Origin: Brevinematales bacterium
Lineage (GTDB): Bacteria; Spirochaetota; Brevinematia; Brevinematales; Thermospiraceae
Reading direction: 5' to 3'
Assembly (NCBI GenBank): GCA_013177995.1
Contig: JABLXN010000016.1
Span: forward strand, 1 to 64,000
DNA: 64,000 nt
Within the stretch, counting starts at the first letter, position 1. Each line of letters begins with the position of its first letter. Made by a program: the position numbers and the translations under genes. The notes beneath the pieces were generated by a model. The model had not been told where the DNA came from and searched no databases. It was given only the letters and a program-made list of their open reading frames with translations. Of this stretch, positions 1 through 8,970 are shown piece by piece.

Positions 1-222
1 CCTGAAGCTTTTTCTGATATCTTTCAGCAACTTGTTAACCGACTTGAAAACCTTTATCACCATGGCTGTCGAAAACACCCTCAGCGCTACATTGATGAGT
101 TTTGTCTTTTTTCATTGTATCAGGACTTTGACCTTCGAATGAAAAAGCTTTTGTCGATGATAAATAGGGAAGATCTTCTGCTTCCTTACAAGACGCTTAT
201 TCAGGAATCCATCGTCCTGTAG
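1..222 (+). CDS. IS1595/ISXO2-like transposase, C-terminal part (cut by window edge)
   Basis: Frame 1 is open from the first base to a TAG at 220-222, giving 73 residues without a start. It contains KHPQRYIDEF, which resembles the C-terminal end of ISXO2/IS1595-type DDE transposases (HLQRYLDEF-type motif), followed by a leucine-rich tail. The rest of the gene, including the catalytic residues, lies upstream of the window. I cannot tell whether the complete gene is intact. No clear terminal inverted repeat was recognised downstream. Confidence 0.6.
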   Translation, partial: PEAFSDIFQQLVNRLENLYHHGCRKHPQRYIDEFCLFSLYQDFDLRMKKLLSMINREDLLLPYKTLIQESIVL

Positions 223-648
223 GACAGGCGTACCGACGACTGGGATTTTTCCTGAGGTGTTCCAACTTCTTGTCCTGAAAAGTATTCGAAAAGTAGGAAA
301 ACTTTTCAGTTGGAAATAGGTTTCTTGTCTAGATATTCGTTCGCAAAAAGAGTGATGGTTGAAGAGAGTTTATTCTTCGTTCAGGGGAAAGGGATCTTGG
401 AAGGGATTAAAAAGAAGGGGAGAAGAAAGGGAAAAGGCTGGCTCCAGACTTTGGTTATTACTTTGTTTCAGCAAAACCTACCGCTTTTTCTCTGGACACG
501 CACCGAGTTTGCACTTTAGCTATTACCATGTTTCAGCAAAAGGGAGCTTTTAGCTGAGACAAAGTAATAACTAAGCATTTTTTAATCTTCTAGGCTTCTT
601 CTCCAAAACCTTTCCAAGAAGAAAAAAACTGGAAACCCATACATAGGT
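223..648. other. Gene-poor interval with repeat remnants
   Basis: No convincing gene is seen. Short open frames overlap one another, lack a Shine-Dalgarno sequence and run through repeat fragments. From about 451 there is a half copy of the GTTTCAGC hairpin repeat, and a complete copy lies at 517-573. A full MITE-like element starts at 649. Confidence 0.6.
517..573. repeat. GTTTCAGC-type hairpin repeat
   Basis: An imperfect hairpin with a left arm around TAGCTATTACCATGTTTCAG and a right arm around GCTGAGACAAAGTAATAACT. It matches the hairpins at 1933-1988, 15447-15502, 20179-20233 and 39633-39687. A half copy lies upstream at about 451-472. Confidence 0.6.
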
Positions 649-850
649 GAGGTCTTTGCACGAATGTGCGAAGGTCTCAAAAAAGGAATAAAAAAACAAA
701 AAAATAGTATAAAAATATTTCTTTTCGTAATGAATAATCCTATTTTTTTGAATAGAAAAGACAAATAAGCCCCTATAAACAGAAAAAACGGGGAAGAGGG
801 GCATAGCCCCTGACCTAAAAAGGGCAAGAAAGCCCCCCTGCAAGGGTCTC
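649..850 (+). repeat. MITE-like element, copy 1 (diverged)
   Basis: About 202 bp. The left end is a 30-bp hairpin (GAGGTCTTTGCAC / GTGCGAAGGTCTC) and the right end is TGCAAGGGTCTC, the inverted complement of the element's start. The AT-rich middle is followed by a small GGGGCATAGCCCC palindrome. The flanks TAGGT and TATGT agree at 4 of 5 positions, consistent with a decayed 5-bp target duplication. It belongs to the same family as 16219-16420, 26963-27160, 43016-43218, 54680-54881 and the truncated copy at 59298-59395. Confidence 0.75.
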
Positions 851-968
851 TATGTATTTAACCCTTCCTGAGGAAAAGTCTTCTCCTGCTTCTTTTTCCA
901 TATTTGACAGAAAACTCTCCCTCTCTTACACTGAAGGGGAAAAAGACCCACACAAGGAGGAAACTATT

Positions 969-1250
969 ATGATACCCTTTGAAAAGGTTGCAGGAAAAGA
1001 CAAAGGAGACATCAAACTCTTTGCCCTCAGCACCTGTATCTGGTGCAGAAAAACCCGTCGCCTTTTAGAAGAACTTGGGGTAGCCTATGAATATGTGTAT
1101 GTTGACCTCCTCGATGTGGACAGCAAAAAAGAAACCCTTGCAGAACTCACCAAATGGAACGCTGATTGTTCCTATCCGACGCTTGTTCTCAACAACAAAA
1201 CCTGTATCATTGGCTTTGAAGAAGAGGATATCCGAAAAAATCTTTCATAA
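969..1250 (+). CDS. Glutaredoxin-like thiol-disulfide protein
   Basis: A 93-residue cytoplasmic thioredoxin-fold protein with CIWC (Cys-x-x-Cys) near the start of the first helix, a YPT cis-proline motif (SYPTLVL) and a GFEEEDI ending typical of glutaredoxin-like proteins. The frame is open from 852, but ATG 969 has AAGGAGG at the right distance, giving the usual family length. It lies 16 bp upstream of the ferredoxin:disulfide reductase gene and is probably co-transcribed with it, so it is the likely disulfide partner of that enzyme. The substrate proteins are unknown. Confidence 0.85.
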   Translation: MIPFEKVAGKDKGDIKLFALSTCIWCRKTRRLLEELGVAYEYVYVDLLDVDSKKETLAELTKWNADCSYPTLVLNNKTCIIGFEEEDIRKNLS

Positions 1251-1266
1251 AAACAAGGGGGAAACT

Positions 1267-1749
1267 ATGAACAAAGAACGTATTGATGCACTTTACCAGA
1301 AACTCAAAAAAGAAGCCGAAGCTAGTGGATACCACTTGAATCCCGATGAAGCCTTCACCAAAGAACTTGTCGAAAGCCTCCTCATTAACGAAGAGAGATA
1401 CGGTTATCCAAGCTGTCCCTGTCGTCTCTCTACAGGCATCAAAGAAGAAGACCTGGACATCATCTGTCCCTGTGATTACCGTGATCCGGATCTCATCGAC
1501 TACGGCACCTGCTATTGTGGTCTCTATGTCTCTCAGGAGGTAATCGACGGGAAGAAAAAACTCTCCTCCATCCCCGATAGACGGAAAAAAGAAAAAAAGA
1601 AAAAAACAGAAACTACCCCTCTCACAGAAAAACTTGCTTACCCCATCTGGCGATGCAAGGTATGTGGCTATCTCTGTGCGAGAGAAAATCCCCCCGAAGT
1701 GTGTCCGATATGCAAAGCCTCAAAGGAGAGATTTGAAAGGTTTTTGTAA
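1267..1749 (+). CDS. Ferredoxin:thioredoxin (disulfide) reductase catalytic subunit fused to rubredoxin-like domain
   Basis: 160 residues. The N-terminal ~95 residues show the FTR catalytic signature: CPC, then CPCDYRDPD, then CYCGLY. These supply the [4Fe-4S] ligands and the redox-active disulfide. A lysine-rich linker (~95-125) leads to a C-terminal CKVCGY ... CPICKA rubredoxin-type Fe(Cys)4 knuckle. The start is ATG 1267 with GGGGGAAAC upstream; a longer open frame overlapping the glutaredoxin gene is rejected. FTR-rubredoxin fusions are known as ferredoxin:disulfide reductases in methanogens and some bacteria, where they pass electrons from ferredoxin to thiols. The adjacent glutaredoxin is the probable acceptor (inference). 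Confidence 0.9.
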   Translation: MNKERIDALYQKLKKEAEASGYHLNPDEAFTKELVESLLINEERYGYPSCPCRLSTGIKEEDLDIICPCDYRDPDLIDYGTCYCGLYVSQEVIDGKKKLSSIPDRRKKEKKKKTETTPLTEKLAYPIWRCKVCGYLCARENPPEVCPICKASKERFERFL

Positions 1750-1802
1750 GGTCTTTTTTCTACAATTTTCAAACAATCTTTTCCTCTTTCTACATAAGTA
1801 GC

Positions 1803-1988
1803 TGTCGTTCCACATATCAGACTGAATACCTCTTTTCACATTTCCTATGAACAGGGAAAGAACACAAAGTTCTTTGTCCTGGTGGATGGGGGGGGATGAG
1901 ATAGCCGCTTTTGAACCCATGTCTGTGAGATAGGCTATGATCATGTTTCAGCTAAACAAAGGGTATTTGCTGAAACAAAGTAATAGCC
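1803..1988 (+). repeat. Truncated left end of the IS1202-derived non-autonomous element
   Basis: Begins TGTCGTTCCACATATCAGAC and matches the left 180 bp or so of the elements at 15323, 20052 and 39508, including the internal GTTTCAGC hairpin (1933-1988). It lacks the GC-rich core and any right end, so it is a remnant. The 1750-2146 interval contains no gene. Confidence 0.7.
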
Positions 1989-2048
1989 ACCGCCAAAAAG
2001 ACAAGCCCACCGGCTGCTGAGAAAAAACCTCTCCTTCACCCCAAAATC

Positions 2049-2078
2049 GAGACCTTCGCACAAATGTACAAGGGTCTC
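2049..2078. repeat. Solo MITE-type hairpin
   Basis: GAGACCTTCGCAC and ACAAGGGTCTC form the same end-hairpin as the MITE-like family, but the ~170-bp body is missing. It lies about 70 bp upstream of the lytic transglycosylase start, where it may act as a transcript hairpin or be a deletion derivative. Confidence 0.6.
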
Positions 2079-2146
2079 AAATCTGGTATTTTTACCACTT
2101 TTCCTGTATACTAATAGCCATTCAAACACTTTTTTGAGGAGTCAAC

Positions 2147-4291
2147 ATGATTGGTTTTCTTCTTTTTGCCATGACCATATTGCCATCAGAACAACCCCGT
2201 GAACCACTTTCCCTCTATCACAGAGGGAGTTATCGACAGGTGGTCTCCGCTCTTCTCACAAAAACCAATCGTACTTTTGAGGAAAACTATATTCTCGCTC
2301 AATCTCTTCTCATGGTAGAAAACCATGAAAAAGCCTGGAGTGTTGCCAGTCAGCTTTCCTTCGAACACAAAGACGTCCTTTCTCAGTTTCTGCTCTCGTT
2401 TCTTGTCCAGAAACTTCTAGAGAAGCCTCTCTCCACCAATACCAATCTTGTCCTTTCTCTGACAACTAACTGGCTACTCTTAGCAAAACATAATCCCTTT
2501 TTCTCCACAAATCTCATTGAAAACCTTTTCTGGCAAAGCTGGATGCTGGATCCCTCTCTTTCGCCACCAAAAGAGTATCCCTTTCTTACCACTTCCTACC
2601 AGGCATGGAAACAGTTTTTAGAAAAAGAACCGTCTTCTCTTCCCCTTCTTCTTTCCAATCGCATTCTTCTTATCATTACCTGGCCTGTATTTACCAACCG
2701 GCTGGAGATTCTCTCTAACCTCCCCCCCTCAAGCCTTCCTCTTCTCTGGTCTTACCTCAGCAGGCTTCCTTCCACCACCAGAACCCGTTTGGCTGAAAGT
2801 TATCTTCCTTCTCTTCCCCACTCCCGCAAATGGATAGCTGAAGTCGAATATGCCGTTGCCAGCAAAGAACTATCAAAGGCAATCTCCATCATTGAAAAAG
2901 CCCTTTCCTCCTCCCTCGTTTCTCTCGAAGATTATCAGAAAGCTCTGAGTTGGGCCAATCAGCTCAAGGCTTATTCCTTAGCTGAAAAGATTGCCGGAAG
3001 TGGCATCCAGAAGTTTGGGTCTGTCTTCCATTTCGAATATGCGAGGAGTCTTTTCAGACAAGGAAAGAATGAAATGCTCCTCTCATGGTACGAAGCCAAT
3101 GAAAGCTCTATCATCAACCGAGATGTGGCTCTTTTTGCCTTTCGTCTTCTTGTTGAAAAAAAAGATCCACGACTTCTCTCCTGGCTTGTCAGAAGAGAAG
3201 AAAAAACCCCTCATCAAACCTTTTTGCTTGCTCGGGCTCTTCTCCTTCTCGAAAACCTGCAAACCGCAGAGGCTTATCCCCTTTTTCTCCGTATCCTTTC
3301 TGACTACCCTTATACCTACGAATGGTGGGTGGCACAGGAATATGCCACACCTCTTCATCACCTCTACCCCCATGTCTTCAGCAACTGGTACAAAGAAGCC
3401 ACCAATGCCTTACCTTCTCTTTCTCTTCAACCAAGACTTCTACGAAGTTTAGCGTTAGCCGATATCACAGGGGAGATGCCCTCTGCCGCAACCTTTACCA
3501 ACGATCTGAAACAATACCAGCAAGGCTTTTTCTCCACTCACTTTTTCCTGACTCCAGAACAGCGCCTTCTCTTTGACAGGCTCCTCTCCCTGTCGAATAC
3601 TCCCTGGACAAATTACCCAAGAGAACTCTGTGCCTATCTGGATAGAGAGTTATCTACTCCCGAGAATCGCTATCGTTTCGCCTGGTACGGCTATGAACTC
3701 TATGAAAAGGCTGATGCTATAGGCATTGCCCTTTCTCGTCTTGACTTTGCCGTTCGGCGCTACACCGGAAGGGACGGTATTGTCCTTCTCCCTTCTGAAT
3801 GGCAGAGACGACTTTTCCCCCTTTCCCCCCTTGTGGATATTCGCCCCTCATTCTCCAACACCAACCACGCACTTTGGGTCCTCTCAGCCTACAGACAGGA
3901 AAGCCACTTCAGAAAAGATGTGGTCTCTCTTGCAGGTGCTTATGGATACGCTCAGCTCATGCCAAAAACCGCCCACCAACTTGCCAAGAACCTCAAAAAA
4001 CCAGAACTCAGCCCCTACGACTATGATGACAACCTCCTTTTAGGCAATAGCTTTTATACCTATCTTTTCCGACGCTATAACTGGATTCCCTTTGCTCTAG
4101 CGGCCTACAATGCTGGAGAAGGGGCTGTGAATACCTGGAGAAAACGTTACAGTTTTCGCTCCCCTCTGTGGATCGAATGTATCCCCTATGAAGAAACACG
4201 GAACTATGTCAAGGTCATCTGGCAAAACGTTGCCTTCTACCGCCGCATCTATCCTGAGTACTTTGCCTCTATCCCTTTTTCCCTTGACTAA
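2147..4291 (+). CDS. Soluble-lytic-transglycosylase-like protein (Slt70 type)
   Basis: 714 residues. A short hydrophobic N-terminus suggests export. A long helical region follows (TPR/U-shaped superhelix type, ~20-540). The C-terminal SLT domain (~565-690) has the catalytic glutamate in RQESHF (Glu585), then GAYGYAQLMPKTA and ALAAYNAGEGAV, the hallmark motifs of family 23 transglycosylases, which cleave the MurNAc-GlcNAc bond with 1,6-anhydro ring formation. The length fits Slt70-like enzymes. ATG 2147 is preceded by TGAGGAG. The gene converges on the following minus-strand gene with a 4-bp overlap at the stop codons. Confidence 0.9.
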   Translation: MIGFLLFAMTILPSEQPREPLSLYHRGSYRQVVSALLTKTNRTFEENYILAQSLLMVENHEKAWSVASQLSFEHKDVLSQFLLSFLVQKLLEKPLSTNTNLVLSLTTNWLLLAKHNPFFSTNLIENLFWQSWMLDPSLSPPKEYPFLTTSYQAWKQFLEKEPSSLPLLLSNRILLIITWPVFTNRLEILSNLPPSSLPLLWSYLSRLPSTTRTRLAESYLPSLPHSRKWIAEVEYAVASKELSKAISIIEKALSSSLVSLEDYQKALSWANQLKAYSLAEKIAGSGIQKFGSVFHFEYARSLFRQGKNEMLLSWYEANESSIINRDVALFAFRLLVEKKDPRLLSWLVRREEKTPHQTFLLARALLLLENLQTAEAYPLFLRILSDYPYTYEWWVAQEYATPLHHLYPHVFSNWYKEATNALPSLSLQPRLLRSLALADITGEMPSAATFTNDLKQYQQGFFSTHFFLTPEQRLLFDRLLSLSNTPWTNYPRELCAYLDRELSTPENRYRFAWYGYELYEKADAIGIALSRLDFAVRRYTGRDGIVLLPSEWQRRLFPLSPLVDIRPSFSNTNHALWVLSAYRQESHFRKDVVSLAGAYGYAQLMPKTAHQLAKNLKKPELSPYDYDDNLLLGNSFYTYLFRRYNWIPFALAAYNAGEGAVNTWRKRYSFRSPLWIECIPYEETRNYVKVIWQNVAFYRRIYPEYFASIPFSLD

Positions 4292-6837
4292 AGTCCCTCG
4301 TTATCGGTTGAATCCAGTGTAGCCCTCGTTTTCAGGGGATTATTGAAATCAGGCATATTGGTAAACCAGATGATATTTGTCGAGGCAGGGAGCAATTCCG
4401 CCCACAGAACAAGAAAAGCGTTGGTGTACACTCGATTTCCCCGGAGTTGATAACCAGCCCAACTACCTTCTTTTACCATCAGATATTTGATATTGCCCAC
4501 AAAGGTATTGGAAAGAATACTTGTTTGCTGCATATTCCCCGAAAGCCAGAGATGAGCGGCATTGGTAGAAACCAGAATGCTTGAAAAGATAGAATTGTGA
4601 AGAAGAAACGTCCCCATATCCCTTGCATAGACATCGATAAGTACTTTGTTCTCCTGCCCCGCTAGTCCTTCATAGAGATAAAACATATGATTGCTGATAA
4701 TCGCCCCTCCACCCACGAGAAGAAGCTGGGCATCCCAGTTGGAGAAAGCCTGAGTCTTGTTGTTGATATACTTGTTCTCCACCCCAAAATAGAGTGATCC
4801 CACACCACAGAAAACCCCAAAGTCCCTCGTCAGGTTGTTGGTGAAAAGATTACTTACCACCCCTACCTGAGAGGCCTGGGCGCAAATTGCTGACCCCCTT
4901 CTCCCCTGATTGTTGGAGAAGATAGCATTCATCACATACACTGTTCCGTTACTCACCCAGAGAGGACCATCTTCTGTGAGTTGTCCACTTCCTGCAATAA
5001 CAAACTTCAAAAGACCCACCCCTGAGACGTTTTTCACCTCAATAACTCTCCCCCCTGACCGTTTCAGAAGAGTCGCTCCTCCCATCGAAGAGGTAAAATC
5101 CGACGTAAACCCTCCGGCAAGTATCATATTGTTAGCAGGAACAAGCGAAGATGAGAGCGTATGCAACCCTTCTGAAAATACCACCGTCCTCACCCCAAGG
5201 CTCTTTGCTCTCTCCACTCCAGCATAAGCCTGAAGAGGATCAGAGGCAATTCCATAGGTTCCACCTCCCGCCGGGGTGACAAAGAGAGCGGGATAGACCT
5301 CCAGCGTACGGGAATAACTGCTACTGTTCCCCGCCTCATCCACCAGGACAATATCATTGGTTATCACCGCTCCAAAAGGAAAATCCCTTGTCCCATCGTC
5401 CTCATAGAAATTGCCAAGCCATTCGTTGGTTCTGTTCTCCACCAGGTATCCCATCCCACCATATCCCCACTTCCCTTTGAGGGTGTCATAGAAGTAGCGA
5501 ATACCTGAAAGATTGTCCTCTACACGAAGCCTTCGGCGAACAGTAGAACGATTCACAATAAGACTTCCTCCTGTATCGTACAACGTCAACTGGGGAGGAA
5601 GAGTATCAATGAGGAAACGATAAAGAGGAGAAACATTGGTGTGAGGACCATCAGTGGCTCTCAGGCGAAGGGTGTTCTCTGCATTGGCCACGTAGGGGGT
5701 TATATTGGTCCATTGACCCATTCCAAACTGACTCACATTCTGCCATGGACCACCATTGAGAGAGTATTGAATCGTCGTCGCATTGGCATATTGCCCAAAG
5801 AGAGGAAAAGACACCTCATTGGTACACCACCAGCCATCAGGTCCGGTAATATATACAAAAGGAAACATGCCGTCCACGGTAAAGGTGATGATATTGGTCA
5901 CCGACGGATTGCCAAGAAAATCCTCAAAGTAATAATGAAGGGTATAAGAAGCAGGCCCCATCCATTCTTCAAAGCTGAATTCAAGAATATCTCTTCTCCC
6001 CCACCAGCCACCAAGGTTGCGTGAAGAGGAAGTAAGCCAGTTATTTGTCGTCCAGACAATCCTGTCCACTCCCACCTTGTCATCCTGGGCTCTTCCTTCA
6101 AATACCGCCATCATCCCTTCGGTGGCACCATTCGTGGGACGAAGTAACTCTACTAGTTGAGGCCCACGGCTATCCTGATAGACGGTGATAGGTTTGGCTT
6201 CCGCTCTCACGCCCGCCTTGTCCACGACACAGGCAATTACTTCCACATCCTGATTGGCCACAAGAGGAACACTCACCTCCCACCCATCGGGTCCTACTAA
6301 CGTCGCCATATATTCGTCAATTTGCGATGGCCTCTCCACCCTCACATACACCCTGTCCAGATTGGTAAGACCATTGGATACCACTCCTCTCAAGGTGAGA
6401 GAAAGGGCAGACGTATAGGTCTCACCCCACTGGGCAAAGTCATTGGTCACCCAGATACGGGGACCTATGACATTCACATCCACAAAAACCGTCCTTTTCA
6501 CCCCCACACGATTATAGGCTCGAAGTTCTATCGTTTTCCAGCCACCAGAAGAGAATCCTACCTCATGATCAAGATGATAAAAACTCAACCCTCCTGTGCT
6601 GATATTATCTATTTTTCCATCATAGACCACCTCAATACCCCCCAATCCCTCCTGTTCCGTCACATCGGCTACTACCCGTATTCTTCCAGGATAGGCATTC
6701 CCACTCATTGGAGAGATGATCATTACCATTGGCCCATCATACACATCCTTCAGCACAGGTTGATTCATATAATCTCTCAGCGCACAGGAAACAAAGAAAA
6801 TACTCAAAAGAAAAAGAAAAAAAGACGATCTTGGCAT
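4288..6837 (-). CDS. Large lipoprotein with Ig-like repeats and a C-terminal beta-helix-like region
   Basis: 849 residues from ATG 6837, chosen because GGGAGG lies 7 nt upstream; an in-frame start six codons earlier has no ribosome site. MPRSS plus a hydrophobic stretch end in FFVSC (lipobox, Cys18). Residues ~40-500 are repetitive beta-rich segments of Ig/Big type (for example DTLPPQLTLYD, TVDGMFPFVYITGPDGW). From ~510, phrases such as GGGTYGIASDP and many Asn-rich short strands suggest a right-handed parallel beta-helix (DUF1565/pectate-lyase-like). It is likely an exposed surface lipoprotein. Its function and ligand are unknown. Confidence 0.8.
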   Translation of the reverse strand: MPRSSFFLFLLSIFFVSCALRDYMNQPVLKDVYDGPMVMIISPMSGNAYPGRIRVVADVTEQEGLGGIEVVYDGKIDNISTGGLSFYHLDHEVGFSSGGWKTIELRAYNRVGVKRTVFVDVNVIGPRIWVTNDFAQWGETYTSALSLTLRGVVSNGLTNLDRVYVRVERPSQIDEYMATLVGPDGWEVSVPLVANQDVEVIACVVDKAGVRAEAKPITVYQDSRGPQLVELLRPTNGATEGMMAVFEGRAQDDKVGVDRIVWTTNNWLTSSSRNLGGWWGRRDILEFSFEEWMGPASYTLHYYFEDFLGNPSVTNIITFTVDGMFPFVYITGPDGWWCTNEVSFPLFGQYANATTIQYSLNGGPWQNVSQFGMGQWTNITPYVANAENTLRLRATDGPHTNVSPLYRFLIDTLPPQLTLYDTGGSLIVNRSTVRRRLRVEDNLSGIRYFYDTLKGKWGYGGMGYLVENRTNEWLGNFYEDDGTRDFPFGAVITNDIVLVDEAGNSSSYSRTLEVYPALFVTPAGGGTYGIASDPLQAYAGVERAKSLGVRTVVFSEGLHTLSSSLVPANNMILAGGFTSDFTSSMGGATLLKRSGGRVIEVKNVSGVGLLKFVIAGSGQLTEDGPLWVSNGTVYVMNAIFSNNQGRRGSAICAQASQVGVVSNLFTNNLTRDFGVFCGVGSLYFGVENKYINNKTQAFSNWDAQLLLVGGGAIISNHMFYLYEGLAGQENKVLIDVYARDMGTFLLHNSIFSSILVSTNAAHLWLSGNMQQTSILSNTFVGNIKYLMVKEGSWAGYQLRGNRVYTNAFLVLWAELLPASTNIIWFTNMPDFNNPLKTRATLDSTDNEGL

Positions 6838-6913
6838 ATCAACCTCCCACCACATACCTCACTATATTATACGACAGGGCAGAGAAAAAAGTGAAGAAAA
6901 AAGAAGAATTTTC

Positions 6914-8296
6914 CTATGCCTTTGAGAGAAATCTGTCTATAGCCTTTGCCGCCTGTTTCCCATGGCCGGCCGCAAGAATCACCGTGGCGGCTCCAAGAAC
7001 CACATCTCCTCCAGCAAACACCCCGGGAAGAGACGTCTGGAGATCCTCATCGACAACCACGTGCCCCTTAGCATCGAGAGAAAGCCCCTTGATACTCTCA
7101 AGAAGGATTCGATTGGTATCAAGTCCAATAGCATTGATTACCATATTAGCCGGCAGGGTGAAGTAGTCCCCCTCGACCGGCAGAAAACACCTTCTCCCCC
7201 GTTCATCAGGTTCTCCTAAAACCATGCGCTGGCAGGTGAGAGAAACCACATTCCCCTCTTCATTCCCTTCTATCTTCACCGGAGCCGCTAAAAAGTGGAA
7301 TCGAACCCCTTCTTCCTCCGCATGAGCAATCTCTTCCACACGGGCCGGCATCTCTTCTCTACCGCGACGATAGACCACTGTCACCGAACGAGCCCCCATC
7401 CGCAGAGCACTTCTGGCCGCATCCATAGCCACGTTTCCCCCACCAATCACCACCACATCTCCTTTCACCTCTAATGGCGTATCATACAATCCAAAATGGT
7501 AGGCTTTCATCAAATTGATACGGGTAAGAAACTCATTGGCCGAAAAGACATCTCGAAGATTCTCCCCGGGAATATGAAGGTATTTGGGAAGCCCTGCTCC
7601 TGTCCCCAAAAATATGGCATGAAAATCCCTCTGAAGCTCCTCAAAGGTGATCGTTCTTCCTACAAGCACATTGGTCTGAAACTCAACCCCGAGCTCTTCC
7701 AAGTAAGCTATCTCTCTTTGCAATACCTCTTTGGGCAAGCGAAACTCCGGGATACCGTAGAGAAGAACTCCTCCCAAGCCGTGGAGGGCCTCAAACACCA
7801 CCACCTCATGGCCAAGCCGTGCAAGCTCTCCCGCACAGGTGAGGGAAGCAGGACCAGAACCAATCACAGCCACCCGTTTCCCCGTCCTGTTTGCTTTCAC
7901 CACCCTTTTTTGTGTGGTATCCCCCACAAACCGCTCTAACTTTCCTATTTGAACAGGGTCCCCCACACGACCCATGGTACAGCGCTTCTGACACTGAATC
8001 TCCTGAGGACAAACCCGCCCACACACCGAAGGAAGGGGGTTATCCTCAAGGATAATAGCAATAGCCTCATCGACTCGTTCATCGACAATCTTTTGAATAA
8101 ACTGGGGGATCTTGATATGCACAGGACAATCTTCCACACAAGGGGGATTCTTGCACTGAAGACAACGGAGAGCCTCTTTCTTCGCCTCATCAGGAGAGTA
8201 CAGAAGTTCTACCTCCCCAAAGTCATGAATTCTCTCTTCCGCTGGTCTCTGCCTCACCGGTACTTTTGTTTTTTGTAGTGTCTTTTTCTCACTCAC
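6914..8296 (-). CDS. NADPH-dependent glutamate synthase small-subunit-like oxidoreductase
   Basis: 460 residues. The N-terminal domain has CLQCKNPPCVEDCP and CGRVCPQEIQCQKRC (two Fe-S clusters). It is followed by FAD-binding VAVIGSGPASL (~145) and NAD(P)H-binding VVVIGGGNVAMDAAR (~285), and ends with a FAD-contact GDVVLGAATV. This is the GltD/GltA family. No large glutamate synthase subunit or NfnA partner is nearby, so it may act alone, as the standalone spirochaete/thermophile proteins do, or pair with a distant subunit. It starts at GTG 8296, 3 nt after the gpmA stop, with AAGGAG inside the end of gpmA, so translation is probably coupled. Confidence 0.85.
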   Translation of the reverse strand: MSEKKTLQKTKVPVRQRPAEERIHDFGEVELLYSPDEAKKEALRCLQCKNPPCVEDCPVHIKIPQFIQKIVDERVDEAIAIILEDNPLPSVCGRVCPQEIQCQKRCTMGRVGDPVQIGKLERFVGDTTQKRVVKANRTGKRVAVIGSGPASLTCAGELARLGHEVVVFEALHGLGGVLLYGIPEFRLPKEVLQREIAYLEELGVEFQTNVLVGRTITFEELQRDFHAIFLGTGAGLPKYLHIPGENLRDVFSANEFLTRINLMKAYHFGLYDTPLEVKGDVVVIGGGNVAMDAARSALRMGARSVTVVYRRGREEMPARVEEIAHAEEEGVRFHFLAAPVKIEGNEEGNVVSLTCQRMVLGEPDERGRRCFLPVEGDYFTLPANMVINAIGLDTNRILLESIKGLSLDAKGHVVVDEDLQTSLPGVFAGGDVVLGAATVILAAGHGKQAAKAIDRFLSKA

Positions 8297-8299
8297 AGG

Positions 8300-8962
8300 T
8301 TACTCCTTTTTCCAGCCATTGTCCCAGTGATAGACAAGAGGCGTGGCATGAGGTATCTCAAGATGAACCACCTCTTCTGGAGAGAGATGATCAAGAAGCA
8401 TCACAATAGACCGCAAACTATTCCCATGGGCACTCACAATCACTTTCTTGCCTGCCTGTACTGCCGGTACAATCACCCGTTTGAAGAAAGGAATAGTGCG
8501 TTTGGCTGTCATCTCAAGCGACTCCCCACCAGGTGGTGGCACATCATAACTCCGTCTCCAGAGGGTAAATTGCTCTTCACCGTAGCGCTTTTTTGTTTCC
8601 TCTTTGTTCAATCCCTGAAGTCTCCCATAATAGCGCTCATTGAGACGGCTGTCCGTGTAGATGGGGAGAACCGCCTGTTTGGCTTCCTCACTATAGATAC
8701 GTCCCCACCGTTTTTCCTTTCCCCTGTGAGACATCACCACAGGGGTTTTCTTCTGAAAGGCAAGTACAAGAAGAAGAGTCTCCATCGCCCGTACTAAGGT
8801 GGATGTATAGGCCACATCAAAGTCCACATCGGCAAGGCTTCGCCCACAGGCAAGGGCTTCTTCAATACCCCGTGGAGTGAGAGACACATCCACCCACCCG
8901 GTAAACCAGTTGCGATTATTCCAGGTCGATTCCCCGTGTCGAACAAGATAGAGACTCCCCAT
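8300..8962 (-). CDS. gpmA: 2,3-bisphosphoglycerate-dependent phosphoglycerate mutase
   Basis: 220 residues. LVRHGESTWN carries the phosphohistidine (His9), GWVDVSLTPRG follows, and PPPGGESLEMTAKR and VSAHGNSLRS complete the dPGM signature. It interconverts 3- and 2-phosphoglycerate in glycolysis, cofactor-dependent. It lies second in a three-gene minus-strand operon directly after the unrelated cofactor-independent mutase gpmI (8-bp gap) and before the gltD-like gene. Two analogous enzymes in one transcript is unusual. Confidence 0.95.
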   Translation of the reverse strand: MGSLYLVRHGESTWNNRNWFTGWVDVSLTPRGIEEALACGRSLADVDFDVAYTSTLVRAMETLLLVLAFQKKTPVVMSHRGKEKRWGRIYSEEAKQAVLPIYTDSRLNERYYGRLQGLNKEETKKRYGEEQFTLWRRSYDVPPPGGESLEMTAKRTIPFFKRVIVPAVQAGKKVIVSAHGNSLRSIVMLLDHLSPEEVVHLEIPHATPLVYHWDNGWKKE

Positions 8963-8970
8963 ATCTTCTC

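Noticed and set aside
310-553. Two overlapping small open frames
   Set aside because: They run through fragments of the GTTTCAGC hairpin repeat, lack ribosome sites and have repeat-derived composition.
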